A stretch of 64,000 nucleotides of DNA. Origin: Xylophilus sp. (lineage in GTDB: Bacteria > Pseudomonadota > Gammaproteobacteria > Burkholderiales > Burkholderiaceae_C). The stretch is from the NCBI GenBank assembly GCA_009914555.1, contig WNDY01000004.1:1-64000 (forward strand), given 5' to 3'. The translations under genes were made by a program, and so were the position numbers. This document shows, piece by piece, positions 34,465-41,411 of this stretch (positions within the stretch are counted from its first letter, which is position 1; every line of letters begins with the position of its first letter). The notes under the pieces are model-generated. The model searched no databases, was not told the origin of the DNA, and saw only the letters and a program-made list of their open reading frames with translations.

Positions 34465-34998
34465 ATGATCAAGCGCATTTCCTTGGCCCTGGCCGTTGCA
34501 GCCCTCATTGCCGGTTGCAGCTCCGGCACCAAGCTCAACGAGACCCCGGTCGAAGACAGGTCGAGCATCCCGTCGTCGTCGGCCGGCGCCAACAGCGGCG
34601 CCGCCGGCCAGAGCGGCGTGGCAGGCGTCAATCTGAACCAGGACGCCAACAGCGCGGCCGGCCCGGTCGGCGTGGCGCGCATCGTGTATTTCGACTTCGA
34701 CAGTTCTGTCGTCAAGGGCGAGTACCAGTCCGTGGTCGATGCCCACGCCCGCTTTCTCAAGGCCAACCCGAACCGCCGCGTCTCCCTCGAAGGCCATACC
34801 GACGAGCGTGGCGGCCGCGAATACAACCTCGCGCTGGGTCAGAAGCGCGCCGAGGCCGTGCGTCGCGCGCTGACCTTGCTGGGCGTGAACGACGGCCAGA
34901 TCGAAGCAGTGAGCTTCGGCAAGGAAAAGCCAGCTGTGCAAGGCTCCGATGAGTCGGCCTACGCGCAGAACCGCCGCGTCGAATTCTCCTACCGCTGA
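34465..34998 (+). CDS. pal: Pal, peptidoglycan-associated lipoprotein
   Basis: The 177-residue lipoprotein has a signal peptide with lipobox LIAGC (Cys18), a Ser/Gly/Asn-rich linker to about residue 70, and an OmpA-like domain (VYFDFDSSVVKGEY, GHTDERGGREYNLALGQKRA, SFGKEKP) that grips peptidoglycan. It anchors the outer membrane to the wall and pairs with TolB. A GGAG ribosome site precedes the ATG. Its stop overlaps the next start (TGATG). Confidence 0.97.
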   Translation: MIKRISLALAVAALIAGCSSGTKLNETPVEDRSSIPSSSAGANSGAAGQSGVAGVNLNQDANSAAGPVGVARIVYFDFDSSVVKGEYQSVVDAHARFLKANPNRRVSLEGHTDERGGREYNLALGQKRAEAVRRALTLLGVNDGQIEAVSFGKEKPAVQGSDESAYAQNRRVEFSYR

Positions 34999-35789
34999 TG
35001 CGCCTGCCGCAGCCCTCCCCGTTTCGCCGCAACCGCCTGCGCGCGGCCGTCGCGGCGGCCGCAGTGGCCTGCACCGGCTTGCTCGGCGGCCCGGCGCAGG
35101 CCGCGCTGTTCGATGACGACGAGGCCCGCCGTGCCATCATCGAACTGCGCAGCCGATTCGACGCACTCCAGCAGGACCAGCGCCGCGCGGCCGAGGATTC
35201 GGCCCAACTGCGCCGCAGTCTGCTGGACCTGCAAGGCCAGATCGAGGCGCTGCGCAGCGATCAGGCCACGCTGCGCGGCCAGAACGAGCAGTTGCTGCGC
35301 GACGTAAGCGAGTTGCAGCGCCGCCAGAAGGACATCGCCCAGGGCGTGGACGACCGACTTCGCCAGTTCGAGCCTGCCAAGGTGACGGTGGACGGCCGCG
35401 AGTTCCAGGCCTCGCCTGACGAGAAGCGCGACTTCGAAGCGGCGCTGGCCGTGTTCCGCAGCGGCAACTTCGCCGGCGCGCAGGACGCTTTCCAGAACTT
35501 CACCCGCCGCTACCCACAGAGCGGCTACAACCCCTCTGCCCTGTTCTGGCTCGGCAATGCGCAGTACGCGATCCGCAAGTACCAGGACGCCATCGGCAAC
35601 TTCCGCACCCTGCTGGCGCAGGCGCCCGACCACGGACGCGCCCCGGAGGCGGCCCTGTCGATCGCCAACTGCCAGATCGAACTGAAGGATGCCCGGGCTG
35701 CCAAGAAGACGCTGGAAGACTTGGTCAAGGCGTATCCGCAATCCGAGGCGGCGGCGGCTGCCAAGGAACGCCTCGCGCGCCTCAGGTAA
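34998..35789 (+). CDS. cpoB: CpoB (YbgF), Tol-Pal coordinator
   Basis: The 263-residue exported protein has a signal peptide ending PAQAALF, a coiled-coil near 45-110 that drives trimerisation (RFDALQQDQRRAAEDSAQLR) and TPR repeats near 135-260 (FEAALAVFRSGNFAGAQDAF, YPQSGYNPSALFWLGNAQYA). In E. coli it couples peptidoglycan synthesis by PBP1B to Tol-dependent constriction. It follows pal directly. Confidence 0.95.
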   Translation: MRLPQPSPFRRNRLRAAVAAAAVACTGLLGGPAQAALFDDDEARRAIIELRSRFDALQQDQRRAAEDSAQLRRSLLDLQGQIEALRSDQATLRGQNEQLLRDVSELQRRQKDIAQGVDDRLRQFEPAKVTVDGREFQASPDEKRDFEAALAVFRSGNFAGAQDAFQNFTRRYPQSGYNPSALFWLGNAQYAIRKYQDAIGNFRTLLAQAPDHGRAPEAALSIANCQIELKDARAAKKTLEDLVKAYPQSEAAAAAKERLARLR

Positions 35790-36587
35790 GTGACAGCCGC
35801 GGCCTCCGGCGCGGGCGACAGCGTCGATGAGGAACGCCGCTTCGGCGGCCTGCAGCGCCTCTACGGCGTTGCAGGCGCCGCCCGGATCCGGGCCAGCCAC
35901 GTGGCCGTGGTCGGCATCGGGGGCGTCGGCTCCTGGGCTGCGGAGGCCCTGGCCCGCAGCGGCGTCGACCGGCTCACGCTGATCGACCTGGACCACATCG
36001 CCGAGTCCAACATCAACCGCCAGATTCACGCGCTGACCACGACCGTGGGTCAGGCCAAGGTGGAGGCGATGCGCGAGCGCATCGCCCTGATCCACCCAGG
36101 TTGCACCGTGACCTGCATCGACGACTTCGTCGGATCTGGCAACTGGCCCCGGATCCTTCCCGCCGATGTGCAGGCCGTCATCGACTGCTGCGACCAGGTT
36201 CGCGCCAAGACGGCCATGGCCGCATGGGCACGCCGCGAGAAGAAGCGGATACTGTTCGCGACCGTGGGCGCCGCCGGCGGCAAGCGCTTGGCCCACAAGG
36301 TCGAGATTGACGACCTGGTTGCCACGTCGCACGATCCGCTGCTCGCCAGGGTCCGCAACCAGTTGCGCAGCGAACACGGCGCGTCTCGGGACGGCAAGCG
36401 CATCGGCGTCACCTGCGTCTTCAGCCGCGAGCCTGTGGCGCCGCCCGATGCGTCCTGCGCGCTGGATGCCGGCGACGGCTCGCTCAATTGCAGCGGTTAC
36501 GGATCGGCGGTGAGCGTGACGGCCACCTTCGGCCAGTGTGCCGCAGGCTGGGTTTTGGACCAGATTGCCCGAAAAGCTGTCGTATAA
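35790..36587 (+). CDS. tcdA: tRNA threonylcarbamoyladenosine dehydratase
   Basis: The 265-residue E1-like enzyme has RRFGGLQRLYG, the ATP-binding VAVVGIGGVGSWAAEALARSG, DLDHIAESNINRQIHA and a catalytic-type Cys in the CTAGCI-like region of the family. It cyclises t6A to ct6A at position 37 of ANN-decoding tRNAs. It begins with GTG immediately after the cpoB stop. The tRNA-Lys gene 46 bases downstream is itself an expected substrate, though this may be coincidence. Confidence 0.93.
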   Translation: MTAAASGAGDSVDEERRFGGLQRLYGVAGAARIRASHVAVVGIGGVGSWAAEALARSGVDRLTLIDLDHIAESNINRQIHALTTTVGQAKVEAMRERIALIHPGCTVTCIDDFVGSGNWPRILPADVQAVIDCCDQVRAKTAMAAWARREKKRILFATVGAAGGKRLAHKVEIDDLVATSHDPLLARVRNQLRSEHGASRDGKRIGVTCVFSREPVAPPDASCALDAGDGSLNCSGYGSAVSVTATFGQCAAGWVLDQIARKAVV

Positions 36588-36588
36588 T
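36583..36588 (+). promoter_or_regulatory. -10 box for the tRNA-Lys gene
   Basis: A perfect TATAAT overlaps the stop codon of tcdA (GTA TAA). It lies 45 bases before the mature tRNA, which suits a short leader. The -35 is weak; the best match with 16-base spacing is CAGATT. The assignment rests on the perfect hexamer and its place. Confidence 0.6.
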
Positions 36589-36633
36589 CATGGGCTTTGC
36601 TGCCAGTCGCCCATCGGCATTCGGACAGCAGCC

Positions 36634-36709
36634 GGGACGTTAGCTCAGTTGGTAGAGCAGCGGACTTTTAATCCGTTTGTCGTGGGTTCGATCCCCGCAC
36701 GTCCCACCA
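36634..36709 (+). tRNA. tRNA-Lys (anticodon TTT)
   Basis: A 76-base cloverleaf runs from GGGACGT to ACGTCCCACCA with encoded CCA. It has the D-arm AGCTCAGTTGGTAGAGC, an anticodon stem GCGGA/TCCGT around the loop CTTTTAA (TTT at 36667-36669), and the T-arm GTGGGTTCGATCCCCGC. The gene remains complete after phage integration at its 3' end. Confidence 0.97.
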
Positions 36710-38043
36710 CCCTCCTCCTCAAAATCCCCTTGTAAATCAATTACTTGGGGATTTTTCGGCACGATATGTAGCATGAATTGCTTGGTGTATCCGATGCTAC
36801 TGCGACCAGAACTGTGACCGGGGGTCGGGACGATAGGGTCGTCACCCTGCGGGGGTTTATTCCCGTGAAGCCGATCCAGCACCCTCGCCGCCTCCTGGCC
36901 GGTCGCCTCGGGCGACAGGTGGGCGTACTTCTGGGTCATGGTCACATTGGCGTGGCCCAGGAGCTTCGAGACCTTGTAGATCGACACGCCAGCCTGCACC
37001 AGCCGGGCGGCGAAGGTGTCGCGGAAGGTGTGGGGTGTGGCCCTGTCCTCGTTCTGGTCGCTGTTGATCCCCACGAGGTCGATGTGCCGTTGAATCGAGC
37101 GAGTGGCGTGCCCGCGCGGCTTGTTCACCCGCAGGTTCCAGGACCGCCCGAGGAGCGCGGGGAACACGTAGCTCGTGGCGAGTCCTGCCTCGGCGATAGC
37201 CTCGGCGCGGGCGCGGAGCATCGCCAGCGTGCGCTGCGGCAGCGTGAGGACGCCTTCGTTGTCCACCTTGCCCCGGTACAGGCTCACGATGCCGGCGGCG
37301 AGGTTGCACTGTGACCAGCACACCTCGGCGACCTCCTTGTAGCGGGCGCCGGTGTCCAGCAGGAACATCGTGAGGTCGTAGGCGTCGATGGCGGACTGGT
37401 CGAACGACCGTTGGTCGGCCTCCTCGCGCAGGGACGCCAGCAGCGCGGCCTCCTCCTCCGGCCTGAGCCAGCGCAGCTTGCCTTTGCGTTCCTTCATTTT
37501 CAGGGACGCCGCCTTGTTGCGGCCGGCGGTGAAGATCAGGGGCGGGCTCGGGACCACGACGGACGCGGCCTTGGCGTAGCCGAGCAGCGTCTGGATGAGG
37601 GACATTTCGCGGTTGACGGTGGCCGGCGCGTTGCCCTCCTTGAGTCGGGCCGCCTTGAGGGCCACGAGGTCGGCCTGGGCCAGTTCATGCACGACCAGTT
37701 CCTTCGAGAGGCCGTACCGGGCGCCCTCGGCCATCACCCAGGCCGTGCCCTGCTGTTGCAGTTCGTCGCCGAACAGCTTGCGCACGCGGCTGAGGTTGGT
37801 GCGGTGATCGCGGTGCGTGACCTCCGATGCGGCCAGCCACTCCTGCGCCAGCGCGTGCAGCGTGAGCCGCTTGTGGCCCCGCCGCCGGGCTGCGAGGTCC
37901 TCGGCAACCTGCCGGCGACGCTCGACTTCCCACGCCTGCGCCTCGGCCTTCGTGGTCTTTCCCGTGGACTCCCGGACGGTGACCCCGCCCAGGGAAAACT
38001 TGCACTGCCAGACGGCAGATTCGTTACGCTTGTAGACGGTCAT
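36640..38043 (-). CDS. Phage tyrosine integrase
   Basis: The 467-residue recombinase has a SAM-like N-terminal DNA-binding part, a core-binding domain (VNREMSLIQTLLGYAKA) and the catalytic domain: DTGARYKEV with Arg, HTFRDTFAARLVQAG with His and Arg, LGHANVTMTQKYAHLSPE with the nucleophilic Tyr. About 80 residues follow the usual end of the family. They run through a terminator hairpin and into antisense tRNA-Lys (CGDRTHDKRIKSPLLYQLS, then TAA at 36642-36640). That tail depends on the integration junction. It overlaps the preceding gene in ATGA. Confidence 0.94.
   Translation of the reverse strand: MTVYKRNESAVWQCKFSLGGVTVRESTGKTTKAEAQAWEVERRRQVAEDLAARRRGHKRLTLHALAQEWLAASEVTHRDHRTNLSRVRKLFGDELQQQGTAWVMAEGARYGLSKELVVHELAQADLVALKAARLKEGNAPATVNREMSLIQTLLGYAKAASVVVPSPPLIFTAGRNKAASLKMKERKGKLRWLRPEEEAALLASLREEADQRSFDQSAIDAYDLTMFLLDTGARYKEVAEVCWSQCNLAAGIVSLYRGKVDNEGVLTLPQRTLAMLRARAEAIAEAGLATSYVFPALLGRSWNLRVNKPRGHATRSIQRHIDLVGINSDQNEDRATPHTFRDTFAARLVQAGVSIYKVSKLLGHANVTMTQKYAHLSPEATGQEAARVLDRLHGNKPPQGDDPIVPTPGHSSGRSSIGYTKQFMLHIVPKNPQVIDLQGDFEEEGGGTCGDRTHDKRIKSPLLYQLS
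36667..36709 (+). other. Probable attL core in the tRNA-Lys 3' half
   Basis: The integrase gene abuts this tRNA and phage sequence begins right after the CCA, so the 3' part of the tRNA gene must be the common core that the phage restored on integration. The exact core is unknown because the matching attR copy is not in the window; I found no second copy up to base 64000. Confidence 0.6.
36721..36756. terminator. Bidirectional hairpin terminator beside tRNA-Lys
   Basis: AAATCCCC-TT-GTAA, a five-base loop, and TTAC-TT-GGGGATTT form a long near-perfect stem followed by TTTTT on the plus strand, and preceded by AAAA, which gives T's on the minus strand. It should end tRNA transcription and, in the prophage, int transcription. 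It lies inside the C-terminal extension of the integrase frame. Confidence 0.75.
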
Positions 38044-38372
38044 TGGATGGCGTGGGTGATGGGGGTGCAGAGGGCTTTAGCCGCCAGCGGTGCCCGCAGG
38101 GTCTGGTCCAGTGGCAGCACCAGCAGTTCGCGGCCCGCATAGGATGTCAAGACGCACCGCTCGGCGTACAGCGTCAGCGTCAGGTAGTCCTCGCCGTCGT
38201 AGGTGAAGTGGACCCAGGGGTTGATGTCCAGCAGGTCCTGGTCCTCAACTACGGCGCCGAGCGTCTGCAAGTCGCCCAGCAGCGTCGGCATCGCCCTTTG
38301 CCGGTACAGAAGGGACTCGGGAGGTGCGGCGTGCGAGAACTGGATCAGGGCGAGGGAGGCGTTCGATTGCAT
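38040..38372 (-). CDS. Phage protein of unknown function upstream of integrase
   Basis: The frame gives 110 residues, with an acidic middle (VVEDQDLLDINPWVHFTYDG) followed by EDYLTLTLYAERCVLTSYAG. I do not recognise it. Its stop overlaps the integrase start (ATGA), so the two are likely co-translated; an excisionase or directionality role is possible but not shown. It starts inside the 3' part of the XRE gene in another frame (128-base overlap). A later Met at 38291 would cut the overlap to 47 bases. Confidence 0.5.
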   Translation of the reverse strand: MQSNASLALIQFSHAAPPESLLYRQRAMPTLLGDLQTLGAVVEDQDLLDINPWVHFTYDGEDYLTLTLYAERCVLTSYAGRELLVLPLDQTLRAPLAAKALCTPITHAIQ

Positions 38373-38661
38373 AGGGGTTTTTGCCGTAGAGGGCGAGGTA
38401 CAGGAAGGGCTCCACGTAGTAGAGGTATGTCTGGGCCAGCTTTTCTTCTGGCACCCGAATGGCATCAGCCCATCGGGCCAGTTCTCCGGGTGGGAGCGCG
38501 GACACACCTCGCTCGATTTGTGACACCGTTGTCGGGTAGCTGTAGTCAAGTTGTATCGCAAGGTCCAGTTGGGTCAACCCGGTGGCTTCTCGGGCCGTTT
38601 TGAGCCACGCCCCGAAGCGCTTGCGAAGAACTCGGGCCGTGTTGGATGTGGGAACAGTCAT
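38245..38661 (-). CDS. XRE-family helix-turn-helix regulator
   Basis: The 138-residue protein has a Cro/CI-type helix-turn-helix near 15-75 (FGAWLKTAREATGLTQLDLAIQLDYSYPTTVSQIERGVSALPPGELARWADAI), then LYYVEPFLYLALYGKNPY. It is the only clear repressor candidate in this part of the prophage. A copy of the AAGTGA-N-TGCTAC motif lies 60 bases before its start, which suggests autoregulation. The C-terminal 35 residues are basic and overlap the next gene. Confidence 0.75.
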   Translation of the reverse strand: MTVPTSNTARVLRKRFGAWLKTAREATGLTQLDLAIQLDYSYPTTVSQIERGVSALPPGELARWADAIRVPEEKLAQTYLYYVEPFLYLALYGKNPYAIERLPRPDPVLARRTSRVPSVPAKGDADAAGRLADARRRS

Positions 38662-38720
38662 AAGGCACCTTTCGTGTTTTGGAGGGTAGGCAGAGCGGGA
38701 GTACGAGAGTAGAAGACGCC

Positions 38721-38737
38721 TAAGTGACAAATGCTAC
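38721..38737. promoter_or_regulatory. Candidate phage operator (TGCTAC motif) before the XRE gene
   Basis: TAAGTGACAAATGCTAC shares its TAAGTGA and TGCTAC ends with TAAGTGATTCGTGCTAC at 42966. Related sites lie at 43532, 43673 and 43830. The site sits between the XRE start and the preceding gene cluster. A CTCTA/TAGAG inverted repeat further right in this 225-base gap may be a weak terminator. Confidence 0.45.
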
Positions 38738-38886
38738 TACAAAACGCAACTAAACGCCCAGCGAGCCCTACAGGGGACAGCCGACTCGCTGGCCCCACGT
38801 TGTAACCTGGGATCACATTGATTCACGGCGAGTACCGTGTATCTCTATGAATACTTAGAGGGTCCTGCTCTCATCCTGCGGGGGTT

Positions 38887-39066
38887 TTATTCGCGGGACG
38901 GGATCGAAGCATCCTCCAGGTCCACCGCGCGATCCGCGAATCCCAGGAGGACGCAGGCCGCATAGCGGTCGAAGGTCAGCGGGGACCAGCCGGCGACGGC
39001 CTTGATGGTCTCGGCGACCACGGGGTCCGCCCTGTCGGCCAGAGCGTGCAGTTCGGCATCGGTCAT
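38887..39066 (-). CDS. Small phage protein, unknown
   Basis: A 59-residue acidic protein (MTDAELHALADRADPVV, FDRYAACVLLGFADRAVDLED) with no family I recognise. The ATG at 39066 overlaps the upstream stop in ATGA and has GGAGG 12 bases before it; a GTG five codons earlier has no suitable ribosome site. It is the last gene of the group headed by element E1. Confidence 0.6.
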   Translation of the reverse strand: MTDAELHALADRADPVVAETIKAVAGWSPLTFDRYAACVLLGFADRAVDLEDASIPSRE

Positions 39067-39218
39067 ACCAGCGCCCTCCACTCCCGTCGCCCCTCGCTGT
39101 CCGTGGTGCGCACGACCCAGGCGGCAGGGCCGTAGGCGGTGCGGGTGAGGCGCAGGCCCTCGCTGCGGGTCATGGGTCGTCCGGCGTCCACCAGGGCGCC
39201 GTGTAGGTGCAGCGGCAT
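39063..39218 (-). CDS. Small phage protein, unknown (51 residues)
   Basis: The frame from the ATG at 39218 gives MPLHLHGALVDAGRP and then MTRSEGLRLTRTAYG and a basic C-terminus. It sits five bases after the preceding stop and ends in an ATGA overlap with the next gene, which is the pattern of all genes here. An internal ATG at 39173 would give 36 residues. No family recognised. Confidence 0.6.
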   Translation of the reverse strand: MPLHLHGALVDAGRPMTRSEGLRLTRTAYGPAAWVVRTTDSEGRREWRALV

Positions 39219-39223
39219 GCGGG

Positions 39224-39649
39224 TCACAGCAGGCCCCTCAGACGCTCCAGCGCGGTCGAGGCGGTGGCCTTGGCCTCGTCCAGCCCCTCGGAGTCGCAGG
39301 GGTCGTGGTCGAGCCAGTTCATGGCCTCCAGGCCGCGCAGCGCTTCCACCAGTTCCGTGTAGGTGGGCATGGCGACGTTGCTGAGGTGGCTATCGGCGAC
39401 GGCCTCGACCGCACCACGCTGGCGCCGGGCCTTGTCGCAGTCGTCGCAGACCCGCTGGCCGTGCGCGATGAGGCGCAGGCAGTCCCGGCAGTTCGGTTGC
39501 AGGTCGGCGCCGATTCGGCGGTAGCTACGGGCCTGCTCGGCATAGACCGGGCGGCAGTACAGGGGCGCCACGCCGCCGCAGTCGGTGCAGACGGGCTCCA
39601 GGGTCAGCGAGGGCGCCACCAGGGCGCCGCATTTGGTGCAGGAAGGCAT
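39224..39649 (-). CDS. Phage zinc-ribbon protein
   Basis: The 141-residue protein has two Cys4 zinc-ribbon-like clusters, CTKCG...CTDCG near residues 4-32 and CRDC...CDDC near 62-80, followed by an acidic helical C-terminus (TELVEALRGLEAMNW). Such small zinc proteins in phages often bind nucleic acid or RNA polymerase. It is the first gene after element E1, whose conserved end is 20 bases before this ATG. Confidence 0.65.
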   Translation of the reverse strand: MPSCTKCGALVAPSLTLEPVCTDCGGVAPLYCRPVYAEQARSYRRIGADLQPNCRDCLRLIAHGQRVCDDCDKARRQRGAVEAVADSHLSNVAMPTYTELVEALRGLEAMNWLDHDPCDSEGLDEAKATASTALERLRGLL

Positions 39650-39669
39650 GGGGATGCAATGCAGTGAAC

Positions 39670-39726
39670 GGGCAACAGCGCCCGCGCATGGCCCCGCGTT
39701 AGTAGGGGCATGCACTCGTGCTGTCA
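39670..39726 (-). promoter_or_regulatory. Early-gene header element E1
   Basis: Read on the minus strand: TGACAGCACGAGTGC, a stem GCATGCCCC/GGGGCCATGC, and GCGGGCGCTGTTGCCC. ACAGC and GCTGT can close an outer stem. It ends 20 bases before the zinc-ribbon gene. A related TAGCACGGGTCACCCG palindrome lies at its upstream side, starting at the stop codon of the preceding gene. Confidence 0.65.
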
Positions 39727-39744
39727 GGTAGCGGGTGACCCGTG

Positions 39745-40200
39745 CTAGGTCCGGGACGCAATGAGGGCCTCGGCGCTGCCGTGGTCGGTCACGGTGAAGG
39801 CGACGCTGCGGCCCTTGGCATCGGCAACGGGTTGCAGGTGCAGGCCGATGGCCTCAGCGATGCGCTGGATCGACGCGAGGCCCTGGCCGCCGTCGAGGAC
39901 GATGCGATCCCGCAGCGGGCGCCACGTCATGGCGCGGTGGTCCTTGTGGTAGTAGCCCGGGATGCCCACGGGTCGGCTGTGCCACTTCCCATAGGGCGCG
40001 GATCGGTACAGGGCCGCGAGGCGGGTTTGGTGGGCCTCCTCCAGCCAATCGGCCACGACGGTGCCGAGCATGTCGTAGCCGCCGCCGTAGCAGCGCCAGC
40101 GCCGGCCGGTTGTGGGGTCGGTCAGGCGGCAGATCGGGTAGCCATAGGTGTCCCGCGCCCGCGAGGTCGTCCAGGTGATGGTCAGGTGTGTGGCGGTCAT
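39745..40200 (-). CDS. Phage protein, unknown
   Basis: A 151-residue protein rich in aromatic residues and Arg (ITWTTSRARDTYGYPICRL, RRWRCYGGGYDMLGTVVADW). The C-terminal part has IVLDGGQGLASIQRIAEAIG. I do not recognise the family. It overlaps the preceding 33-residue gene in ATGA and ends the group headed by E2. Confidence 0.6.
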   Translation of the reverse strand: MTATHLTITWTTSRARDTYGYPICRLTDPTTGRRWRCYGGGYDMLGTVVADWLEEAHQTRLAALYRSAPYGKWHSRPVGIPGYYHKDHRAMTWRPLRDRIVLDGGQGLASIQRIAEAIGLHLQPVADAKGRSVAFTVTDHGSAEALIASRT

Positions 40201-40298
40201 GGGTTGTCCAGCAGGTGGGCGAACAGCGGGCCGGTGAACAGCGCAGCCAGGATGGCCGCCTGCGCCAGTTCGATAAGGGCGTGGCGGATGCGCTTCAT
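40197..40298 (-). CDS. 33-residue phage membrane peptide
   Basis: MKRIRHALIELAQAA and then ILAALFTGPLFAHLLDNP form a basic amphipathic start and one hydrophobic helix. Both ends overlap neighbours in ATGA, so it is translationally linked. A close relative, with the same RIR-ALIELAQAA, LFT-PLFAHLLD pattern, lies at 41017-41133. Confidence 0.6.
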   Translation of the reverse strand: MKRIRHALIELAQAAILAALFTGPLFAHLLDNP

Positions 40299-40447
40299 TG
40301 CACGTCCACCATTTGCACCACGAACGCCCGATAAAGCGGGTTGCAGGTCGCGGCGTAGTCCTCGGCGTCCTGCCGGCTCAGGAAGCCCCTGCGGGTCAGC
40401 AGCAGGACGGTGCCGTTCGGGTCGTACCCGAGCACGAAGAAGGTCAT
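40295..40447 (-). CDS. 50-residue phage protein, unknown
   Basis: MTFFVLGYDPNGTVLLLTRR and then FLSRQDAEDYAATCNPLYRAF suggest a small alpha/beta domain. No family recognised. The start and stop both overlap neighbours in ATGA. Confidence 0.6.
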   Translation of the reverse strand: MTFFVLGYDPNGTVLLLTRRGFLSRQDAEDYAATCNPLYRAFVVQMVDVQ

Positions 40448-40671
40448 GGCGCTGCACCCAGGTGTTTGTTGATCGCGGCCACGGCCTCGTCGGCGCAGGC
40501 TTGCCACGCTGCACCAGACAGGAAGGGCGAATCCAGCAACCGAGGGTCGGCGGCCTGCACCTGCTTGGCGTAGCGGGAGATAGCCTCCAGCACGAACGCC
40601 TGCATGAGCGGCCCGCTGCGGGCGAAGCCCATCAGGTCGGTGACAACTTCGGTATTGGTGCGGCGGCTCAT
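40444..40671 (-). CDS. 75-residue phage protein, unknown
   Basis: A helical protein (LMQAFVLEAISRYAKQVQAA, WQACADEAVAAINKHLG) with no family I recognise. It overlaps both neighbours in ATGA within the E2 group. Confidence 0.6.
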   Translation of the reverse strand: MSRRTNTEVVTDLMGFARSGPLMQAFVLEAISRYAKQVQAADPRLLDSPFLSGAAWQACADEAVAAINKHLGAAP

Positions 40672-40940
40672 GCTTGGGCGTCCTCCAGGCCGCTCTCGGC
40701 GCTCTCGATGGCGCTGATGGCGTCGTCTAGTTCGCTGCTGGCGTCCTCCAGCTTGCTGGCGGCCTCCTCGCTGGCTTGGCCCCGTTCGGAGGCTTGCAGG
40801 CTCTCGGGCATGGCCTCGAAAGCGTCGGATTCCTCGGTGCGCAGGTCGTCCAGTTCATCGCGGAAGGACTCCAAGCGCGAGCGCAGTTCAGAAAGCGCCT
40901 CCAGGTGCGCGGCGATGGCCTTGCGGCGGGTGTCGTTCAT
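40668..40940 (-). CDS. Acidic coiled-coil phage protein
   Basis: The 90-residue protein is almost entirely helical and strongly acidic (RRKAIAAHLEALSELRSRLE, LEDASSELDDAISAIESAES), with a heptad-like pattern. It is the first gene after element E2. TTGGAG seven bases before the ATG is the ribosome site. No function is assigned. Confidence 0.65.
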   Translation of the reverse strand: MNDTRRKAIAAHLEALSELRSRLESFRDELDDLRTEESDAFEAMPESLQASERGQASEEAASKLEDASSELDDAISAIESAESGLEDAQA

Positions 40941-40961
40941 AGGGGTCTCCAAGGGATGTCA

Positions 40962-41019
40962 GGGCAACAGCGCCCACGCCTACGGCCTTTCTGCAAAGCC
41001 GCAGGCATTCGAGCTGTCA
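40962..41019 (-). promoter_or_regulatory. Early-gene header element E2
   Basis: Read on the minus strand: TGACAGCTCGAATGC, the stem GCCTGCGGC/GCCGTAGGC (all nine positions pair, one as G-T), then GTGGGCGCTGTTGCCC. The TGA is the stop codon of the preceding frame. It ends 21 bases before the coiled-coil gene. Confidence 0.7.
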
Positions 41020-41133
41020 GGGGTGGTCCAGCAGGTGCGCGAACAGGGGCGCGGTGAACAGGAACGCAATGCACGCGGCCTGCGCGAGTTCGATGAGGGC
41101 GCTACGGATGCGCCGGGCGGTGTAGGGGTTTAC
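41017..41133 (-). pseudogene. Membrane-peptide paralogue without a start codon
   Basis: The frame NPYTARRIRSALIELAQAA and FLFTAPLFAHLLDHP is a paralogue of the 33-residue peptide at 40197. It has no ATG, GTG or TTG. The codon before NPY is GTA, overlapping the upstream TAA stop. A single change from GTG/TGA to GTA/TAA would explain the loss while keeping the upstream stop. Confidence 0.55.
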
Positions 41134-41411
41134 GCGCGGCCTTCCTCTGCAAGCAGCTCCGCGATAAGCCGGTCCGCGAGCGCCGCGCGGGCCTCATGTA
41201 GTCGCTTGGTTTCCTCGTCGCGCCACGCAGGCATGGGAGACGCAGCGCAAACCGGGTAGTACGTAGAGCCGGCCGGCAGCAGTTCGGGGGCGTCGAGACA
41301 GCCGCAGGTCAACAGGTCCAGACCTTTGAAAGCCATGTGCTGCGCGGCGACAAAGTGTTCGTGGTCCATAGCGCACCACGCTGCCTCAATTCGGGCTTGG
41401 TACGGATTCAT
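41130..41411 (-). CDS. 93-residue phage protein, unknown
   Basis: MNPYQARIEAAWCAMDHEHF, then LDLLTCGCLDAPELLPAGS and a charged helical C-terminus. It has five Cys residues but no clear metal site. The ATG overlaps the preceding TAA (TAATG). No family recognised. Confidence 0.6.
   Translation of the reverse strand: MNPYQARIEAAWCAMDHEHFVAAQHMAFKGLDLLTCGCLDAPELLPAGSTYYPVCAASPMPAWRDEETKRLHEARAALADRLIAELLAEEGRA

Noticed and set aside
36838-36870. The CCTGCGGGGGTTTATTC sequence as a terminator
   Set aside because: It lacks a stable inverted repeat and lies within the integrase gene, so it is reported only as a direct repeat.
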